A stretch of DNA of 64,000 nt from Cohnella panacarvi Gsoil 349 (GTDB taxonomy: Bacteria > Bacillota > Bacilli > Paenibacillales > Paenibacillaceae): NCBI RefSeq assembly GCF_000515335.1, contig NZ_KI911563.1:263735-327734 (forward strand), given 5' to 3'. Position numbers and translations under genes: made by a program. Positions 1 through 9,212 of the stretch are shown one piece after another (the first letter of the stretch is position 1; every line of letters begins with the position of its first letter). The notes beneath the pieces were generated by a model, which did not search any database, was not told where the DNA came from, and worked only from the letters and a program-made list of their open reading frames with translations.

Positions 1-243
1 ATCGATATCGGCGCCGAGCAAGATATCGTTCAGAAGAGCGGCGCATGGTTCTCCTTCGAAGGCGAACGTCTCGGTCAAGGCCGCGAGAACGCCAAGCAAT
101 ATTTGAAGGATCATTCGGAAATCAGCTCGAAGATCGAGAAGAACATCCGCGACTTATTGCTCAGTTCATCTGCTACGGCTAAAGCGGCTTCCGCGGCGAG
201 CAGCGCGGACGACGACGATGACACGGAGTTTGGCGAAGAATAA
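1..243 (+). CDS. recA: RecA recombinase, C-terminal fragment
   Basis: Frame 1 is open from the window edge to a TAA at 241-243. It encodes the conserved RecA C-terminal segment ([20 protein letters not shown], then [12 protein letters not shown]) followed by an acidic tail ending [11 protein letters not shown]. RecA forms filaments on single-stranded DNA, catalyses strand exchange and triggers LexA cleavage. The ATPase core lies outside the window. An acidic, Ser/Ala-rich tail is usual for the family. recX follows after 87 bp, the standard pairing. Confidence 0.95.
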   Translation: MDIGAEQDIVQKSGAWFSFEGERLGQGRENAKQYLKDHSEISSKIEKNIRDLLLSSSATAKAASAASSADDDDDTEFGEE

Positions 244-330
244 TGCAGAACCGACATATATAAACAGCTAGCGGCCTAACGTGCCGCTATTTGTTTTTTT
301 ATCGATTTTCGGACAAAAGGGGGCGGCATA

Positions 331-1269
331 ATGAACGGGAAGCGGACGGGAAGAAGCTACGACTATCGGAAAGCGGTAGAAGAGCAACAGGAAGCCGCGA
401 CTGATCCGCGTACGGTCATTGGGGCGACTGTCGTTTCGGTTGAAGCGCATTTGCGGCGGTCGATGATGTATCGAATTACGTTGAAGCTCGAATACGAAGA
501 GGATACCGATCCTGACCTGACGGGATATTGGCCCAAGGATGCAGAGGATACGTACTCGAAGCCCATAATAGAAAAGTCGTTCGAGTCGTGGACGGACGAG
601 GTGGACGCGCTGATCGCCAGCGCGCAGACAGCAACGGAACCGGGAGAAGCGGTACTGACGATCCACGAAGATACGCTTGTCGGATGGCGGTTGCTCAAGG
701 GCAAGCAATTGACGGCGGGGGAGTACGCCAAGCTGCTCGAAGAAGAGCAGAAGGAGGAGGCGTACCGCGCCGCGCTTGGAATGCTCGAACGGAAAGCGCG
801 TACGACGGCGGAGCTGTCACGTGCGTTAAAGCGCAAAGGCTTCGCGCAAGAGGCGATCGCCGGCTGCATGGAACGGCTTCGAACGAATCGCATGGTCGAC
901 GATTCCGCGTTCGCGCGCAGATTCGCGGAGCAGCGTGCGGCTAACCAGCGCAAAGGGCGGATGCTCATTCGCCAGGAGTTGCTGCAGCGCGGCGTCGCGA
1001 AGCCTGAGATCGAGCAAGCGATCGGAGCGATCGAGCCGGAAATCGAGCAGCAGTCGGCGCTCGCGCTCGCGCGCAAGAAGTGGCCGTCGGTCAAAGGCAA
1101 CGACCGGGAACGCAAGCAGAAGTTAATGGCGATGCTCATGAGACGAGGCTACACGGGCTCCGTCGCCCGGTCGGCTGCGCAACAGGCCGCCTCGGAAACG
1201 GACGGCGGCAGGCACGGCGACGACGATGCGGAGTGGATCGATAGCGATTACGATGAAACGTTCGAATAG
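331..1269 (+). CDS. recX: RecX, regulator of RecA
   Basis: This 312-residue protein has the RecX three-helix repeats, for example ALGMLERKARTTAELSRALK at about 150-170 followed by MERLRTNRMVDDSAFARRF. RecX binds RecA filaments and modulates their growth. It has an N-terminal extension of about 140 residues before the first repeat, as in Bacillus-type RecX, and a low-complexity acidic C-terminus. Its position directly after recA supports the call. The ATG at 331 is the first in-frame start after recA. The 3' end is imperfectly duplicated downstream. Confidence 0.9.
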   Translation: MNGKRTGRSYDYRKAVEEQQEAATDPRTVIGATVVSVEAHLRRSMMYRITLKLEYEEDTDPDLTGYWPKDAEDTYSKPIIEKSFESWTDEVDALIASAQTATEPGEAVLTIHEDTLVGWRLLKGKQLTAGEYAKLLEEEQKEEAYRAALGMLERKARTTAELSRALKRKGFAQEAIAGCMERLRTNRMVDDSAFARRFAEQRAANQRKGRMLIRQELLQRGVAKPEIEQAIGAIEPEIEQQSALALARKKWPSVKGNDRERKQKLMAMLMRRGYTGSVARSAAQQAASETDGGRHGDDDAEWIDSDYDETFE

Positions 1270-1374
1270 ACGCACCTTCGCCCGATCGGCTGCGCAGGCG
1301 GTGCAGGTTGAATTGGAAGCGGACGACGGCAGGAATAGCGATGACGATGCGGAGCGGAGCGATAGCCGTTGCGA
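1164..1374 (+). repeat. Imperfect tandem duplication of the recX 3' end
   Basis: Copy A (about 1164-1250) is the 3' end of recX. Copy B (about 1279-1374) follows the stop codon and repeats the same order of motifs: cgcccggtcggctgcgca versus cgcccgatcggctgcgca, gacggcggcagg versus gacgacggcagg, then gatgcggag and gcgatag. Copy B is not translated as part of recX. Confidence 0.6.
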
Positions 1375-1489
1375 GGGCTCTCTCGAGCGGATGCAAACCG
1401 CTTAATCCTCTTTCCGCACGATTCGACGTTGGCCGATGGCAATAGGTTTTGCGGTACTCGGGACAGGGGGCAAGCGCCTTTAACGTGGC

Positions 1490-1519
1490 TTGACAATCTA
1501 TTTTGGAGAAAGCTACAAT
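1490..1519 (+). promoter_or_regulatory. Sigma-A promoter upstream of rny
   Basis: TTGACA (1490-1495) and TACAAT (1514-1519) are separated by 18 bp, close to the sigma-A consensus. A leader of about 180 nt follows to the rny start. The rest of the 432-bp gap after recX holds the duplicated recX tail and no gene that I can support. Confidence 0.7.
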
Positions 1520-1701
1520 GATTTTGTATTAAACTACACTATCCGAGTATCGATTTCCTTCCAAAATCGGAGCCGGATCGCGTTTTTTCGACCTTTAATG
1601 CATTGTTCACACGACTACGAAACGGTTTAGAAACCGGCAATCAAACTGAATAAGTGTCCCCAAGCAACTGCCTTGGTGATGCAACGAGGAGGTGAAAGAC
1701 C

Positions 1702-3243
1702 ATGAACCCTTTAATCTGGGTCTTGATCGTTCTCGTTGTTGGCCTTCTTAGCTTTGGGATCGGTTATTTCGTACGCAAATCCATTGCGGAAGCCAAAATT
1801 TCCAGCGCCGAAACGGCTGCCCGTCAAATTGTCGAGTCCGCTAAGAAAGAAGCCGAAGCGCTTCGCAAAGAGACGGTGCTGGAAGCCAAAGACGAGGTGC
1901 ACAAGCTCCGTAACGAAGCGGAACGCGACATTCGCGAACGCCGCAACGAAATTCAACGTCTAGAACGGCGTTTGCTTCAGAAGGAAGAATCGCTGGACCG
2001 CAAACTCGAAGCGTTGGAACGCAAAGAGGAGCAAGTCGCCAACAAAGAGAAACGTATCGAAGAGACGCAAGACCAGATCGAGCTGTTGCATAAACAGCAG
2101 GTAGCGGAATTGGAACGCATTTCGAACCTGTCGACGGAAGACGCGAAGCAAATGATTCTGACGACGGTCGAACAGGAAGTGCGCCACGAAACCGCCCAAA
2201 TGATCAAGGAAATCGAACAGCAAGCGAAGGAAGAGGGCGACAAGAAAGCCCGCGACATTATCTCTCTCGCCATTCAACGCTGCGCCGCGGACCACGTGGC
2301 GGAGACGACGGTATCCGTCGTATCGTTGCCTAACGAAGAGATGAAGGGACGGATTATCGGTCGCGAAGGCCGCAACATTCGCGCGCTTGAGACGTTGACG
2401 GGGATCGACCTCATCATCGACGATACGCCGGAAGCGGTTATTCTATCCGGCTTCGACCCGATTCGCCGCGAAATCGCGAGAACCTCGCTCGAGAAATTGG
2501 TTGCGGACGGACGTATTCACCCGGCCCGCATCGAGGAAATGGTCGAGAAGTCTCGCAAGGAAGTGGACGAAAGAATCCGGGAATACGGGGAGCAAGCGAC
2601 GTTCGAAGTCGGCGTGCATGGCCTTCATCCGGATTTGATCAAAATTCTCGGTCGTCTGAAATTCCGGACAAGCTACGGCCAGAACGTGCTGAAGCACTCG
2701 ATGGAAGTCGCATACTTGACCGGGCTGATGGCTGCAGAGTTGGGCGAGGACGTTACGCTTGCGAAACGCGCCGGATTGCTGCACGATATCGGGAAAGCGC
2801 TCGACCACGAAGTGGAAGGCTCGCATGTCGAGATCGGCGTGGAATTGGGCAAGAAGTACAAGGAACATCCGGTCGTTGTCAACAGTATCGCTTCCCACCA
2901 TGGCGACGTCGAAGCGACTTCGGTTATCGCTATGCTGGTCGGAGCGGCTGACGCGCTTAGCGCGGCACGGCCTGGCGCGCGTCGCGAGACGCTCGAGACG
3001 TACATCAAGCGACTGGAGAAGCTGGAAGAGATCTCCGAATCGTTCGACGGCGTCGAGAAGTCTTACGCGATCCAAGCCGGACGCGAAGTTCGCGTCATGG
3101 TACAACCCGAGAAAATCGACGATACCGAAGCGTTCCGTCTGGCACGCGATATCACGAAGAAGATCGAGGGCGAACTGGACTACCCAGGTCACATCAAAGT
3201 AACGGTCATTCGCGAGACTCGCGCAGTCGAGTACGCGAAATAG
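1702..3243 (+). CDS. rny: Ribonuclease Y, membrane-anchored endoribonuclease
   Basis: This 513-residue protein has the full RNase Y architecture: an N-terminal membrane helix (about 4-25), a long charged coiled coil (about 30-190), a KH RNA-binding domain with the GREGRNIR loop (about 221-228) and an HD domain with [12 protein letters not shown] (about 360-371) holding the metal-binding HD pair. It starts bulk mRNA decay in Bacillota and scaffolds degradosome partners at the membrane. AGGAGGTG lies upstream of the ATG. It also partners RicA/YmcA-type proteins in B. subtilis, and a ymcA homologue lies at 11970. Confidence 0.97.
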   Translation: MNPLIWVLIVLVVGLLSFGIGYFVRKSIAEAKISSAETAARQIVESAKKEAEALRKETVLEAKDEVHKLRNEAERDIRERRNEIQRLERRLLQKEESLDRKLEALERKEEQVANKEKRIEETQDQIELLHKQQVAELERISNLSTEDAKQMILTTVEQEVRHETAQMIKEIEQQAKEEGDKKARDIISLAIQRCAADHVAETTVSVVSLPNEEMKGRIIGREGRNIRALETLTGIDLIIDDTPEAVILSGFDPIRREIARTSLEKLVADGRIHPARIEEMVEKSRKEVDERIREYGEQATFEVGVHGLHPDLIKILGRLKFRTSYGQNVLKHSMEVAYLTGLMAAELGEDVTLAKRAGLLHDIGKALDHEVEGSHVEIGVELGKKYKEHPVVVNSIASHHGDVEATSVIAMLVGAADALSAARPGARRETLETYIKRLEKLEEISESFDGVEKSYAIQAGREVRVMVQPEKIDDTEAFRLARDITKKIEGELDYPGHIKVTVIRETRAVEYAK

Positions 3244-3269
3244 TGAGCGGAAATGCAGGGAAGGCTGAG

Positions 3270-3301
3270 AAGTGGCTGCGACAATTGCAGCCACTTTTCT
3301 T
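3270..3301 (+). terminator. Intrinsic terminator after rny
   Basis: The stem AAGTGGCTGC / GCAGCCACTT has a 7-nt loop and is followed by TTCTT. It lies 27 bp after the rny stop and 30 bp before ymdB, so it probably attenuates rather than fully separates the two. Confidence 0.75.
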
Positions 3302-3330
3302 ATTGGCCGCACCGGAAGGATGAGGAACGA

Positions 3331-4125
3331 ATGAAAGTCGTATTTATCGGAGATATCGTCGGCAACATCGGAAGAGATACCGTGAAGCGACTGCTTCCAT
3401 GGTTAAAAGATAAATACCAGCCGCATATCATTATCGCCAACGGAGAGAACGCGGCGGGAGGGCGAGGCATCAATGCGGCCATTACGCGCGAGCTGTTCGA
3501 GTGGGGCGTCCACGGCATTACGATGGGCAACCACACTTGGGACAACCGCGAAATTTTCGAATTTATCGATGACGAATCGAGAATGGTTCGCCCTTCGAAT
3601 TTGCCTGCGGGCACGCCGGGCAGAGGCAGCATGATCGTCAAGGCGAACGGCAAGGAGCTGGGCATCGTTAATCTGATCGGCCGCACGTTCCTGCCACCGG
3701 CGGAATGCCCTTTCCGAGTGGCCGACGAGGAGATCGAGGAGCTTCGCAAGAGAACCAAATGCATTCTCGTCGATTTCCACGCGGAAGCGACGAGCGAGAA
3801 AATCGCCATGGGCTGGCATCTGGACGGGTACGCTTCGCTCGTCGTCGGTACGCATACGCACGTGCAGACGAACGATGCGCGCATTCTCCCTCACGGAACG
3901 GCTTATCTGACCGATGCCGGCATGACAGGACCGAGGGACGGCGTGCTGGGGATGGATAAAGACATCGTCGTGCGCCGTTTCATTACCGGAATGCCCGCAA
4001 GATTCACGGTTGCCGAGGGCAAATGGACGCTCGGCGGCGTGTTCGTCGACATCGATGAAGCGACGGGCAGAGCGAACAAAGTGCAATTGATTTCCGTGGA
4101 CGAGGATAGTTGGATCGCCGTCTAG
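3331..4125 (+). CDS. ymdB: YmdB family metallophosphoesterase (2',3'-cyclic nucleotide phosphodiesterase)
   Basis: The 264-residue calcineurin-like phosphoesterase begins MKVVFIGDIVGNIGR and carries the metal-site motifs GENAAGG, GNHTWDNRE, DFHAEATSEK and GTHTHVQT. In B. subtilis YmdB influences the choice between biofilm and motility and acts on cyclic nucleotides. The rny-ymdB-spoVS order is conserved in spore formers. The ATG at 3331 is preferred over an upstream in-frame start at 3253, because that extension is read through the terminator hairpin. Confidence 0.93.
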   Translation: MKVVFIGDIVGNIGRDTVKRLLPWLKDKYQPHIIIANGENAAGGRGINAAITRELFEWGVHGITMGNHTWDNREIFEFIDDESRMVRPSNLPAGTPGRGSMIVKANGKELGIVNLIGRTFLPPAECPFRVADEEIEELRKRTKCILVDFHAEATSEKIAMGWHLDGYASLVVGTHTHVQTNDARILPHGTAYLTDAGMTGPRDGVLGMDKDIVVRRFITGMPARFTVAEGKWTLGGVFVDIDEATGRANKVQLISVDEDSWIAV

Positions 4126-4174
4126 GAATATTCAGATTATAATGACAATTTCATGATCATCCCCCGCGGGAAAA

Positions 4175-4202
4175 GAAGGAATTTTCGGAGCGGCCAACGA
4201 AT
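4175..4202 (+). promoter_or_regulatory. Sigma-H promoter of spoVS
   Basis: GAAGGAATT (4175-4183) matches the sigma-H -35 consensus RnAGGAwWW. After a 12-bp spacer, AACGAAT (4196-4202) matches the -10 consensus RnnGAAT. It lies 139 bp before spoVS, whose B. subtilis homologue is sigma-H dependent. Confidence 0.8.
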
Positions 4203-4341
4203 ATGTATGCCTTAGTGGGCCCATCCTTTGATTCCTATTGCAGCCGAAGCACGCGCATATGTTGCTAATGTTGCTTGCTAGCCGCAACTGCTTTTCTCGC
4301 ATACAGCCTAGCGTTGGTTGTCATAAGAGGAGGTAATGGTC

Positions 4342-4602
4342 ATGGAAGTATTAAAGGTATCCGCCAAATCGAATCCAAATTCCGTAGCCGGCGCACTGGC
4401 AGGCGTGCTTCGCGAACGCGGGGCCGCCGAGCTGCAAGCGATCGGCGCGGGGGCTCTCAATCAAGCGGTGAAAGCCGTAGCGATCGCGCGCGGATTCGTC
4501 GCGCCGAGCGGAGTCGATCTGATCTGTATTCCGGCATTCACGGATATCGTCATCGACGGAGAAGATCGCACGGCGATTAAACTGATCGTCGAGCCTAGGT
4601 AA
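4342..4602 (+). CDS. spoVS: Stage V sporulation protein S
   Basis: The 86-residue SpoVS/Alba-like protein starts MEVLKVSAKSNPNSVAGA and ends AIKLIVEPR, matching the family along its whole length. It affects septation and coat assembly during sporulation. The AGGAGG at about 4327 is spaced well for the ATG at 4342, while an ATG at 4336 lies too close to it. A sigma-H promoter lies upstream. Confidence 0.97.
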   Translation: MEVLKVSAKSNPNSVAGALAGVLRERGAAELQAIGAGALNQAVKAVAIARGFVAPSGVDLICIPAFTDIVIDGEDRTAIKLIVEPR

Positions 4603-4751
4603 ACCACAAGACATAGCGTCAAACCCGTTAACCTGTTACTCAGATGCTATTCCCGAAGCGGCGCGCGTGCGCGACCGATGCGATGGCATCTTTGCGGCAG
4701 GTTTTTTTGTATGCGTGGAGCGGGTTTATTCCATTCCGGGAGGGAATAACT

Positions 4752-5687
4752 GTGAAGGTAACGGATTTGCACGTCGACGTCATCAGCAAGCTGCTTGAGC
4801 ATCCTGATGTCCGATGGGGGGACGATGCCCCCGGGGACGTATTCGATACGACGCCTAATCGGCTTGAAGAGGGCGGGGTCGGGCTTCAGGTGTTCGCGCT
4901 GTATCTGCCTAGTCAGGTTGCGCGAGACACCGAGACGCTATTCCGAGCCGCCGAGTTGTTCTGGAGCGAAGTGCTGACGGCGCCGCGCATGAAGCTGATT
5001 CGCAAAGCGGACGACATCGCCGATGCGCATCGAGAAGGGAAAATCGGGGCGATCTTGTCTCTCGAAGGCGCGGACGGATTACAGGGAAACCTGTGGGCGC
5101 TTCGGCTGATGCATCTGCTCGGACTTCGATTGCTCGGACCGACTTGGAATCATGCCAACTGGGCGTGCGACGGCGCGATGGAGCCGAGAGGCGGCGGGTT
5201 AACCCGCGAAGGGAAGCAGCTCGTGGCGGAATGCGGCAGGTTTGGCGTTCTGCTCGATGTGTCGCACTTGTCCGAGCGCGGGTTCTGGGATGTCGCCGGG
5301 CTTTCGTCCAAACCGATTTTTGCATCCCATTCGAACGTTTATGCGTATATAGATCATCCGAGGAATTTGCGCGACGATCAACTCAAGGCCATTATCCGCC
5401 AAGACGGCATGATCGGCATTACGTTCGTGCCATGGTTCCTGACGCGGAGAGAGCCGGCTTCCATCGACGACGTCCTGCGGCATGTCGAGTACATATGCGC
5501 GTTAGGCGGGGAGGCGAACGTGGCGTTCGGTTCCGACTTCGACGGCATCGAGCGTCATCCGGTCGGTCTCCGGCACCCGGGCCAGTACCCCCATTTGATC
5601 GAAGCTTTGCTCAAGCGGTACCCGGAACCGCTCGTCCGCGGGTTCGCTTCGGACAATGCCGAACGGTATTTTACGAAAAATCTCTGA
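4752..5687 (+). CDS. Membrane-dipeptidase family metallopeptidase (peptidase M19)
   Basis: The protein begins with the M19 metal motif DLHVDV (HxD). It carries SLEGADGL (the bridging Glu), LLDVSHLSERGFWDV and FASHSNVYAYIDHPRNL (metal ligand His) and FGSDFDGIE. These are zinc dipeptidases of the renal-dipeptidase family, about 311 residues here, and no signal peptide is seen. The GTG at 4752 has GGGAGG in front. An upstream extension to 4644 crosses non-coding-looking sequence. Confidence 0.9.
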   Translation: MKVTDLHVDVISKLLEHPDVRWGDDAPGDVFDTTPNRLEEGGVGLQVFALYLPSQVARDTETLFRAAELFWSEVLTAPRMKLIRKADDIADAHREGKIGAILSLEGADGLQGNLWALRLMHLLGLRLLGPTWNHANWACDGAMEPRGGGLTREGKQLVAECGRFGVLLDVSHLSERGFWDVAGLSSKPIFASHSNVYAYIDHPRNLRDDQLKAIIRQDGMIGITFVPWFLTRREPASIDDVLRHVEYICALGGEANVAFGSDFDGIERHPVGLRHPGQYPHLIEALLKRYPEPLVRGFASDNAERYFTKNL

Positions 5688-5770
5688 AACCGAATCGTAG
5701 AGCTTACATCGATCTAATCTGGATATGTATACCATCGAAAACAGCTATCATTCGTTTACGCGAATAGGTC

Positions 5771-5799
5771 TTGCATTTTATACTTGCTGAACATAAGAT
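5771..5799 (+). promoter_or_regulatory. Probable sigma-A promoter of the korAB operon
   Basis: TTGCAT (5771-5776), a 17-bp spacer and TAAGAT (5794-5799) lie about 80 bp before korA. No other signal is evident in the 190-bp gap. Confidence 0.5.
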
Positions 5800-5877
5800 T
5801 TAACTGTTTGAACATTTAAATTAAATTGGGGATAGTGTCGAAATTCGACGAACCGAAGCTTAGAGGAGATGGGCACT

Positions 5878-7614
5878 GTGATCAGTCAACTGTCATGGAA
5901 AATCGGCGGTCAGCAAGGCGAAGGCGTGGAAAGTACGGACCGTATTTTCTCGACAGCGCTTAACCGTTTGGGTTACTACCTGTACGGGTACCGCCATTTT
6001 TCCTCACGGATCAAGGGCGGGCACACGAACAACAAAATCCGCATTAGCACGAAGCCGATTCGAGCGATTTCCGACGACCTAGACATCTTAGTTGCGTTCG
6101 ACCAAGAGAGCATCGATTTGAACGCGCACGAGCTTCGCCCAGGCGGAGTCGTCGTCGCGGACGCCAAGTTCTCTCCAACGATCCCGGAAGGCGTGCAAGC
6201 GCGACTGTTCGCGGTGCCGATCACGTCGATCGCCGAAGAACTAGGTACATCCCTGATGAAAAATATGGTGGCGTCCGGCGCATCCTGGGCTTTGCTCGGG
6301 CTGTCGATGGACGTATTCAACAAAGCGGTAGAAGAAGAGTTCGGGCGCAAAGGTCCGGCGATCGTCGAGAAGAATATCGAAGCGGTGCGCCGCGGCGCGG
6401 AGTTCGTGCTTGAACAAGCCGGCGGCCCGCTCGAAGAATTCAAGCTCGCGGACGCCGACGGCAAGCAGAAGCTGTTCATGATCGGCAACGAGGCGATGGC
6501 TCTCGGCACGCTCGCCGCAGGCTGTCGTCTGATGTCGGCATATCCAATCACGCCTGCTTCCGAGATTATGGAGTGGCTGATCAAGAAACTGCCTAAATTC
6601 GGCGGTACCGTCGTGCAGACGGAAGACGAGATTGCTGCCGTTACGATGGCGATCGGCGCGAACTATGCGGGCGTCCGCACGATGACGGCTTCGGCGGGTC
6701 CCGGCTTATCGCTCATGATGGAAGCCATCGGCCTGTCCGGTATGACCGAGACGCCGCTCGTCATCGTCGATACGCAGCGCGGCGGTCCCTCCACGGGCTT
6801 GCCGACGAAGCAAGAGCAATCCGATATTAACGCGCTCATCAACGGCACGCACGGCGAAATTCCGAAAGTCGTCATCGCGCCGAGCACGATCGAAGAATGC
6901 TTCTACGATATGATCGAAGGCTTTAATATCTCCGAGCAATACCAAGTGCCGGTCATTATCGCGACCGACCTTCAGCTGTCGCTCGGCAAGCAGACATGCG
7001 AAGCTCTCGAATACGATAAGATCGTGATCGATCGCGGGAAGCTCGTAACGGGCGAACTGCCGCCTACGGAAGAGAATAGGCTGTTCAAGCGCTACGAGTT
7101 CACGGAGGACGGCGTCTCGCCTCGCGTGATCCCGGGCGTGAAGCACGGCATCCACCACGTGACCGGCGTCGAGCACGATCAAGAAGGCCGCCCTTCGGAG
7201 AGCGCGATCAACCGGAAGAAAATGATGGACAAACGCCTGAACAAGCTGAACGACTTGCGCATTACCGACGCGGTCAAGGTCGACGCTCCGAACGCGAACC
7301 CGGATCTGCTCGTCATCGCGATGGGTTCGACCGGCGGCACGATCGAGGAAGCGCGCGAGCGCCTCTCGGCGGAAGGCATCTCGACGAACCGCATCATGGT
7401 TCGCCAGATGCACCCGTTCCCGAGCGAGCTGCTGAAGCCGCATCTTGACGCGGCGAAGAAAGTCATCGTGCTCGAGAATAACGCGACGGGCCAATTGGCG
7501 AACCTCATCAAGCTGAACGTCGGTTCGCACGATAAAATCCGCAACCTTCTGAAATACGACGGAACGCCGTTCTTGCCTTCGGAAATTCACAATGCGTGCA
7601 AGGAGCTGAACTAA
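5878..7614 (+). CDS. korA: 2-oxoacid:ferredoxin oxidoreductase, alpha subunit with fused gamma domain
   Basis: The N-terminal gamma domain (about 1-190) begins ISQLSWKIGGQQGEGVES and carries FSSRIKGGHTN. It is fused to the alpha pyrimidine-binding domain (MIGNEAMALG, AYPITPASEIMEWL, QTEDEIAAVTMAIGANYAG, TASAGPGLSLM). With KorB it decarboxylates 2-oxoacids such as 2-oxoglutarate to acyl-CoA, reducing ferredoxin. The GTG at 5878 is spaced correctly from AGGAGA, whereas the ATG at 5869 lies only 1-2 nt from it. korB starts 1 nt after the stop. Confidence 0.93.
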   Translation: MISQLSWKIGGQQGEGVESTDRIFSTALNRLGYYLYGYRHFSSRIKGGHTNNKIRISTKPIRAISDDLDILVAFDQESIDLNAHELRPGGVVVADAKFSPTIPEGVQARLFAVPITSIAEELGTSLMKNMVASGASWALLGLSMDVFNKAVEEEFGRKGPAIVEKNIEAVRRGAEFVLEQAGGPLEEFKLADADGKQKLFMIGNEAMALGTLAAGCRLMSAYPITPASEIMEWLIKKLPKFGGTVVQTEDEIAAVTMAIGANYAGVRTMTASAGPGLSLMMEAIGLSGMTETPLVIVDTQRGGPSTGLPTKQEQSDINALINGTHGEIPKVVIAPSTIEECFYDMIEGFNISEQYQVPVIIATDLQLSLGKQTCEALEYDKIVIDRGKLVTGELPPTEENRLFKRYEFTEDGVSPRVIPGVKHGIHHVTGVEHDQEGRPSESAINRKKMMDKRLNKLNDLRITDAVKVDAPNANPDLLVIAMGSTGGTIEEARERLSAEGISTNRIMVRQMHPFPSELLKPHLDAAKKVIVLENNATGQLANLIKLNVGSHDKIRNLLKYDGTPFLPSEIHNACKELN

Positions 7615-7615
7615 G

Positions 7616-8482
7616 ATGGCTACATTCAAAGAGTTTCGCAACAATGTGAAGCCGAACTGGTGCCCGGGCTGCGGCGACTTCTCCGTGCAAGCGGCGATCC
7701 AGCGCGCGGCGGCGAACGTGGGGCTTGAGCCGGAGCAGCTCGCGGTGATTTCCGGTATCGGTTGTTCGGGACGGATTTCCGGTTACATTAACGCATACGG
7801 CTTGCACGGGATTCACGGACGCGCGCTGCCGATCGCCCAAGGCGTCAAGCTCGCCAACCGCGAGTTGACCGTAATCGCTTCCGGCGGCGACGGAGACGGC
7901 TTCGCGATCGGAATGGGCCACACGGTTCACGCGATTCGCCGTAACCTGGACATTACGTACATCGTTATGGACAACCAGATCTACGGTCTGACGAAGGGGC
8001 AGACGTCGCCGCGTTCCGCGGAAGGCTTCAAGACGAAGTCGACGCCGGAAGGCTCGATCGAATCGACGTTGTCTCCGCTGGAGATCGCGTTGTCAGCCGG
8101 CGCCACCTTCGTCGCCCAATCGTTCTCGAGCGACTTGAAACAGCTTACGTCGTTGATCGAACAAGGACTGCAGCATAAAGGCTTCTCCTTGATCAACGTA
8201 TTCAGCCCGTGCGTGACGTTCAATAAGATCAACACGTACGATTGGTTCAAGGAACACATCGTGAATCTGGATCAATTCCCGGATTACGATCCGACCAACC
8301 GCGTTGCGGCCATGAACAAGATCATGGAAACCGGCGGCATGCTCACCGGCCTGATCTATCAGAACAAGGAGCGCAAGTCGTACGAGGATCTCGCGGTCGG
8401 CTTCAAGCCGGAAGGGATCGCGAAGCAAGATATTAAACTTTCTCGCGACGAATTTGAGAAGTTGCTCACAGAATTCAAATAA
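7616..8482 (+). CDS. korB: 2-oxoacid:ferredoxin oxidoreductase, beta subunit
   Basis: The 288-residue thiamine-diphosphate subunit has NWCPGCGDFSV near the N-terminus, the ThDP/Mg motif GGDGDGFAIGMGH and NQIYGLTKGQTSPR. It pairs with the gamma-alpha fusion immediately upstream and is translationally linked to it. Substrate choice (2-oxoglutarate or pyruvate) cannot be read from sequence alone. The size and the gamma-alpha/beta layout match KorAB of Bacillota. Confidence 0.93.
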   Translation: MATFKEFRNNVKPNWCPGCGDFSVQAAIQRAAANVGLEPEQLAVISGIGCSGRISGYINAYGLHGIHGRALPIAQGVKLANRELTVIASGGDGDGFAIGMGHTVHAIRRNLDITYIVMDNQIYGLTKGQTSPRSAEGFKTKSTPEGSIESTLSPLEIALSAGATFVAQSFSSDLKQLTSLIEQGLQHKGFSLINVFSPCVTFNKINTYDWFKEHIVNLDQFPDYDPTNRVAAMNKIMETGGMLTGLIYQNKERKSYEDLAVGFKPEGIAKQDIKLSRDEFEKLLTEFK

Positions 8483-8493
8483 GATTCATGATT

Positions 8494-8529
8494 CAATAGG
8501 CGTGCGGGGTTTGTCCCGCGCGCCTATTG
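8494..8529 (+). terminator. Strong GC-rich hairpin after korB
   Basis: CAATAGGCGTGCGGG pairs with CCCGCGCGCCTATTG around a short GTTTGT loop. No T-run follows, so it may stabilise the mRNA 3' end or terminate inefficiently. A possible -10 (TATACT, 8532-8537) for pduL lies just after it. Confidence 0.45.
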
Positions 8530-8589
8530 CGCTATACTGAGGGCATATAGGATCAATCTACCATCCAGATCAAGGAGTCGTGATTGTAC

Positions 8590-9168
8590 ATGACAGAAGC
8601 CAAACGAGTGCCGATCGGAATTTCCGCGCGTCATATCCATCTATCCAGAGAGCACGTGTCTATTCTGTTCGGCGAGGGCGCTGAGCTGACCGAATTCAAA
8701 CCGCTGTCTCAACCGGGACAATACGCGGCGAACGAGACGGTAGCCGTCCACGGCCCGAAAGGTTCTTTTCCGAAAGTGCGCATTCTTGGCCCCGCGCGCA
8801 AAGAGACGCAACTGGAAGTGTCGCGTACGGATGCGTTCGCGCTCGGCCTCCATCCGCCTGTTCGCGAATCCGGCAAGATCGAAGGCACGCCGGGCATTCG
8901 CATCGTCGGCCCAGCGGGAGAGGTAACGGTAGATAAAGGCGTGATCGTTGCGGCGCGCCATATCCATTTCCATACGTCGGATGCCGAGCGGTGGGGGATC
9001 AAGGATAAGCAAATCCTTCGCGTCCGCGCGGGCGGAGAACGCGGCGTCGTGTTCGAGCAGGTGCTCGCGCGCGTGTCGGATCAATACGCGCTCGACATGC
9101 ACATCGACACGGACGAGGGCAACGCGGCAGGCCTCGCGACGGGAGACATGGGCGAGATACTAGACTAG
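8590..9168 (+). CDS. pduL: PduL-type phosphate acyltransferase
   Basis: The protein begins VPIGISARHIHLSREHVSIL and has a second VIVAARHIHFHTSDAERWGI. These are the two PduL half-domains that carry the zinc-binding histidines. The family interconverts acyl-CoA and acyl phosphate. No microcompartment shell genes are nearby, so here it is probably a housekeeping phosphotransacetylase. AAGGAG at 8572 also allows the TTG at 8584, two codons earlier. Confidence 0.9.
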   Translation: MTEAKRVPIGISARHIHLSREHVSILFGEGAELTEFKPLSQPGQYAANETVAVHGPKGSFPKVRILGPARKETQLEVSRTDAFALGLHPPVRESGKIEGTPGIRIVGPAGEVTVDKGVIVAARHIHFHTSDAERWGIKDKQILRVRAGGERGVVFEQVLARVSDQYALDMHIDTDEGNAAGLATGDMGEILD

Positions 9169-9212
9169 GAAGCGCACGTGCGGCATAGGATGTACGAACT
9201 TGGAGGTGTTGC

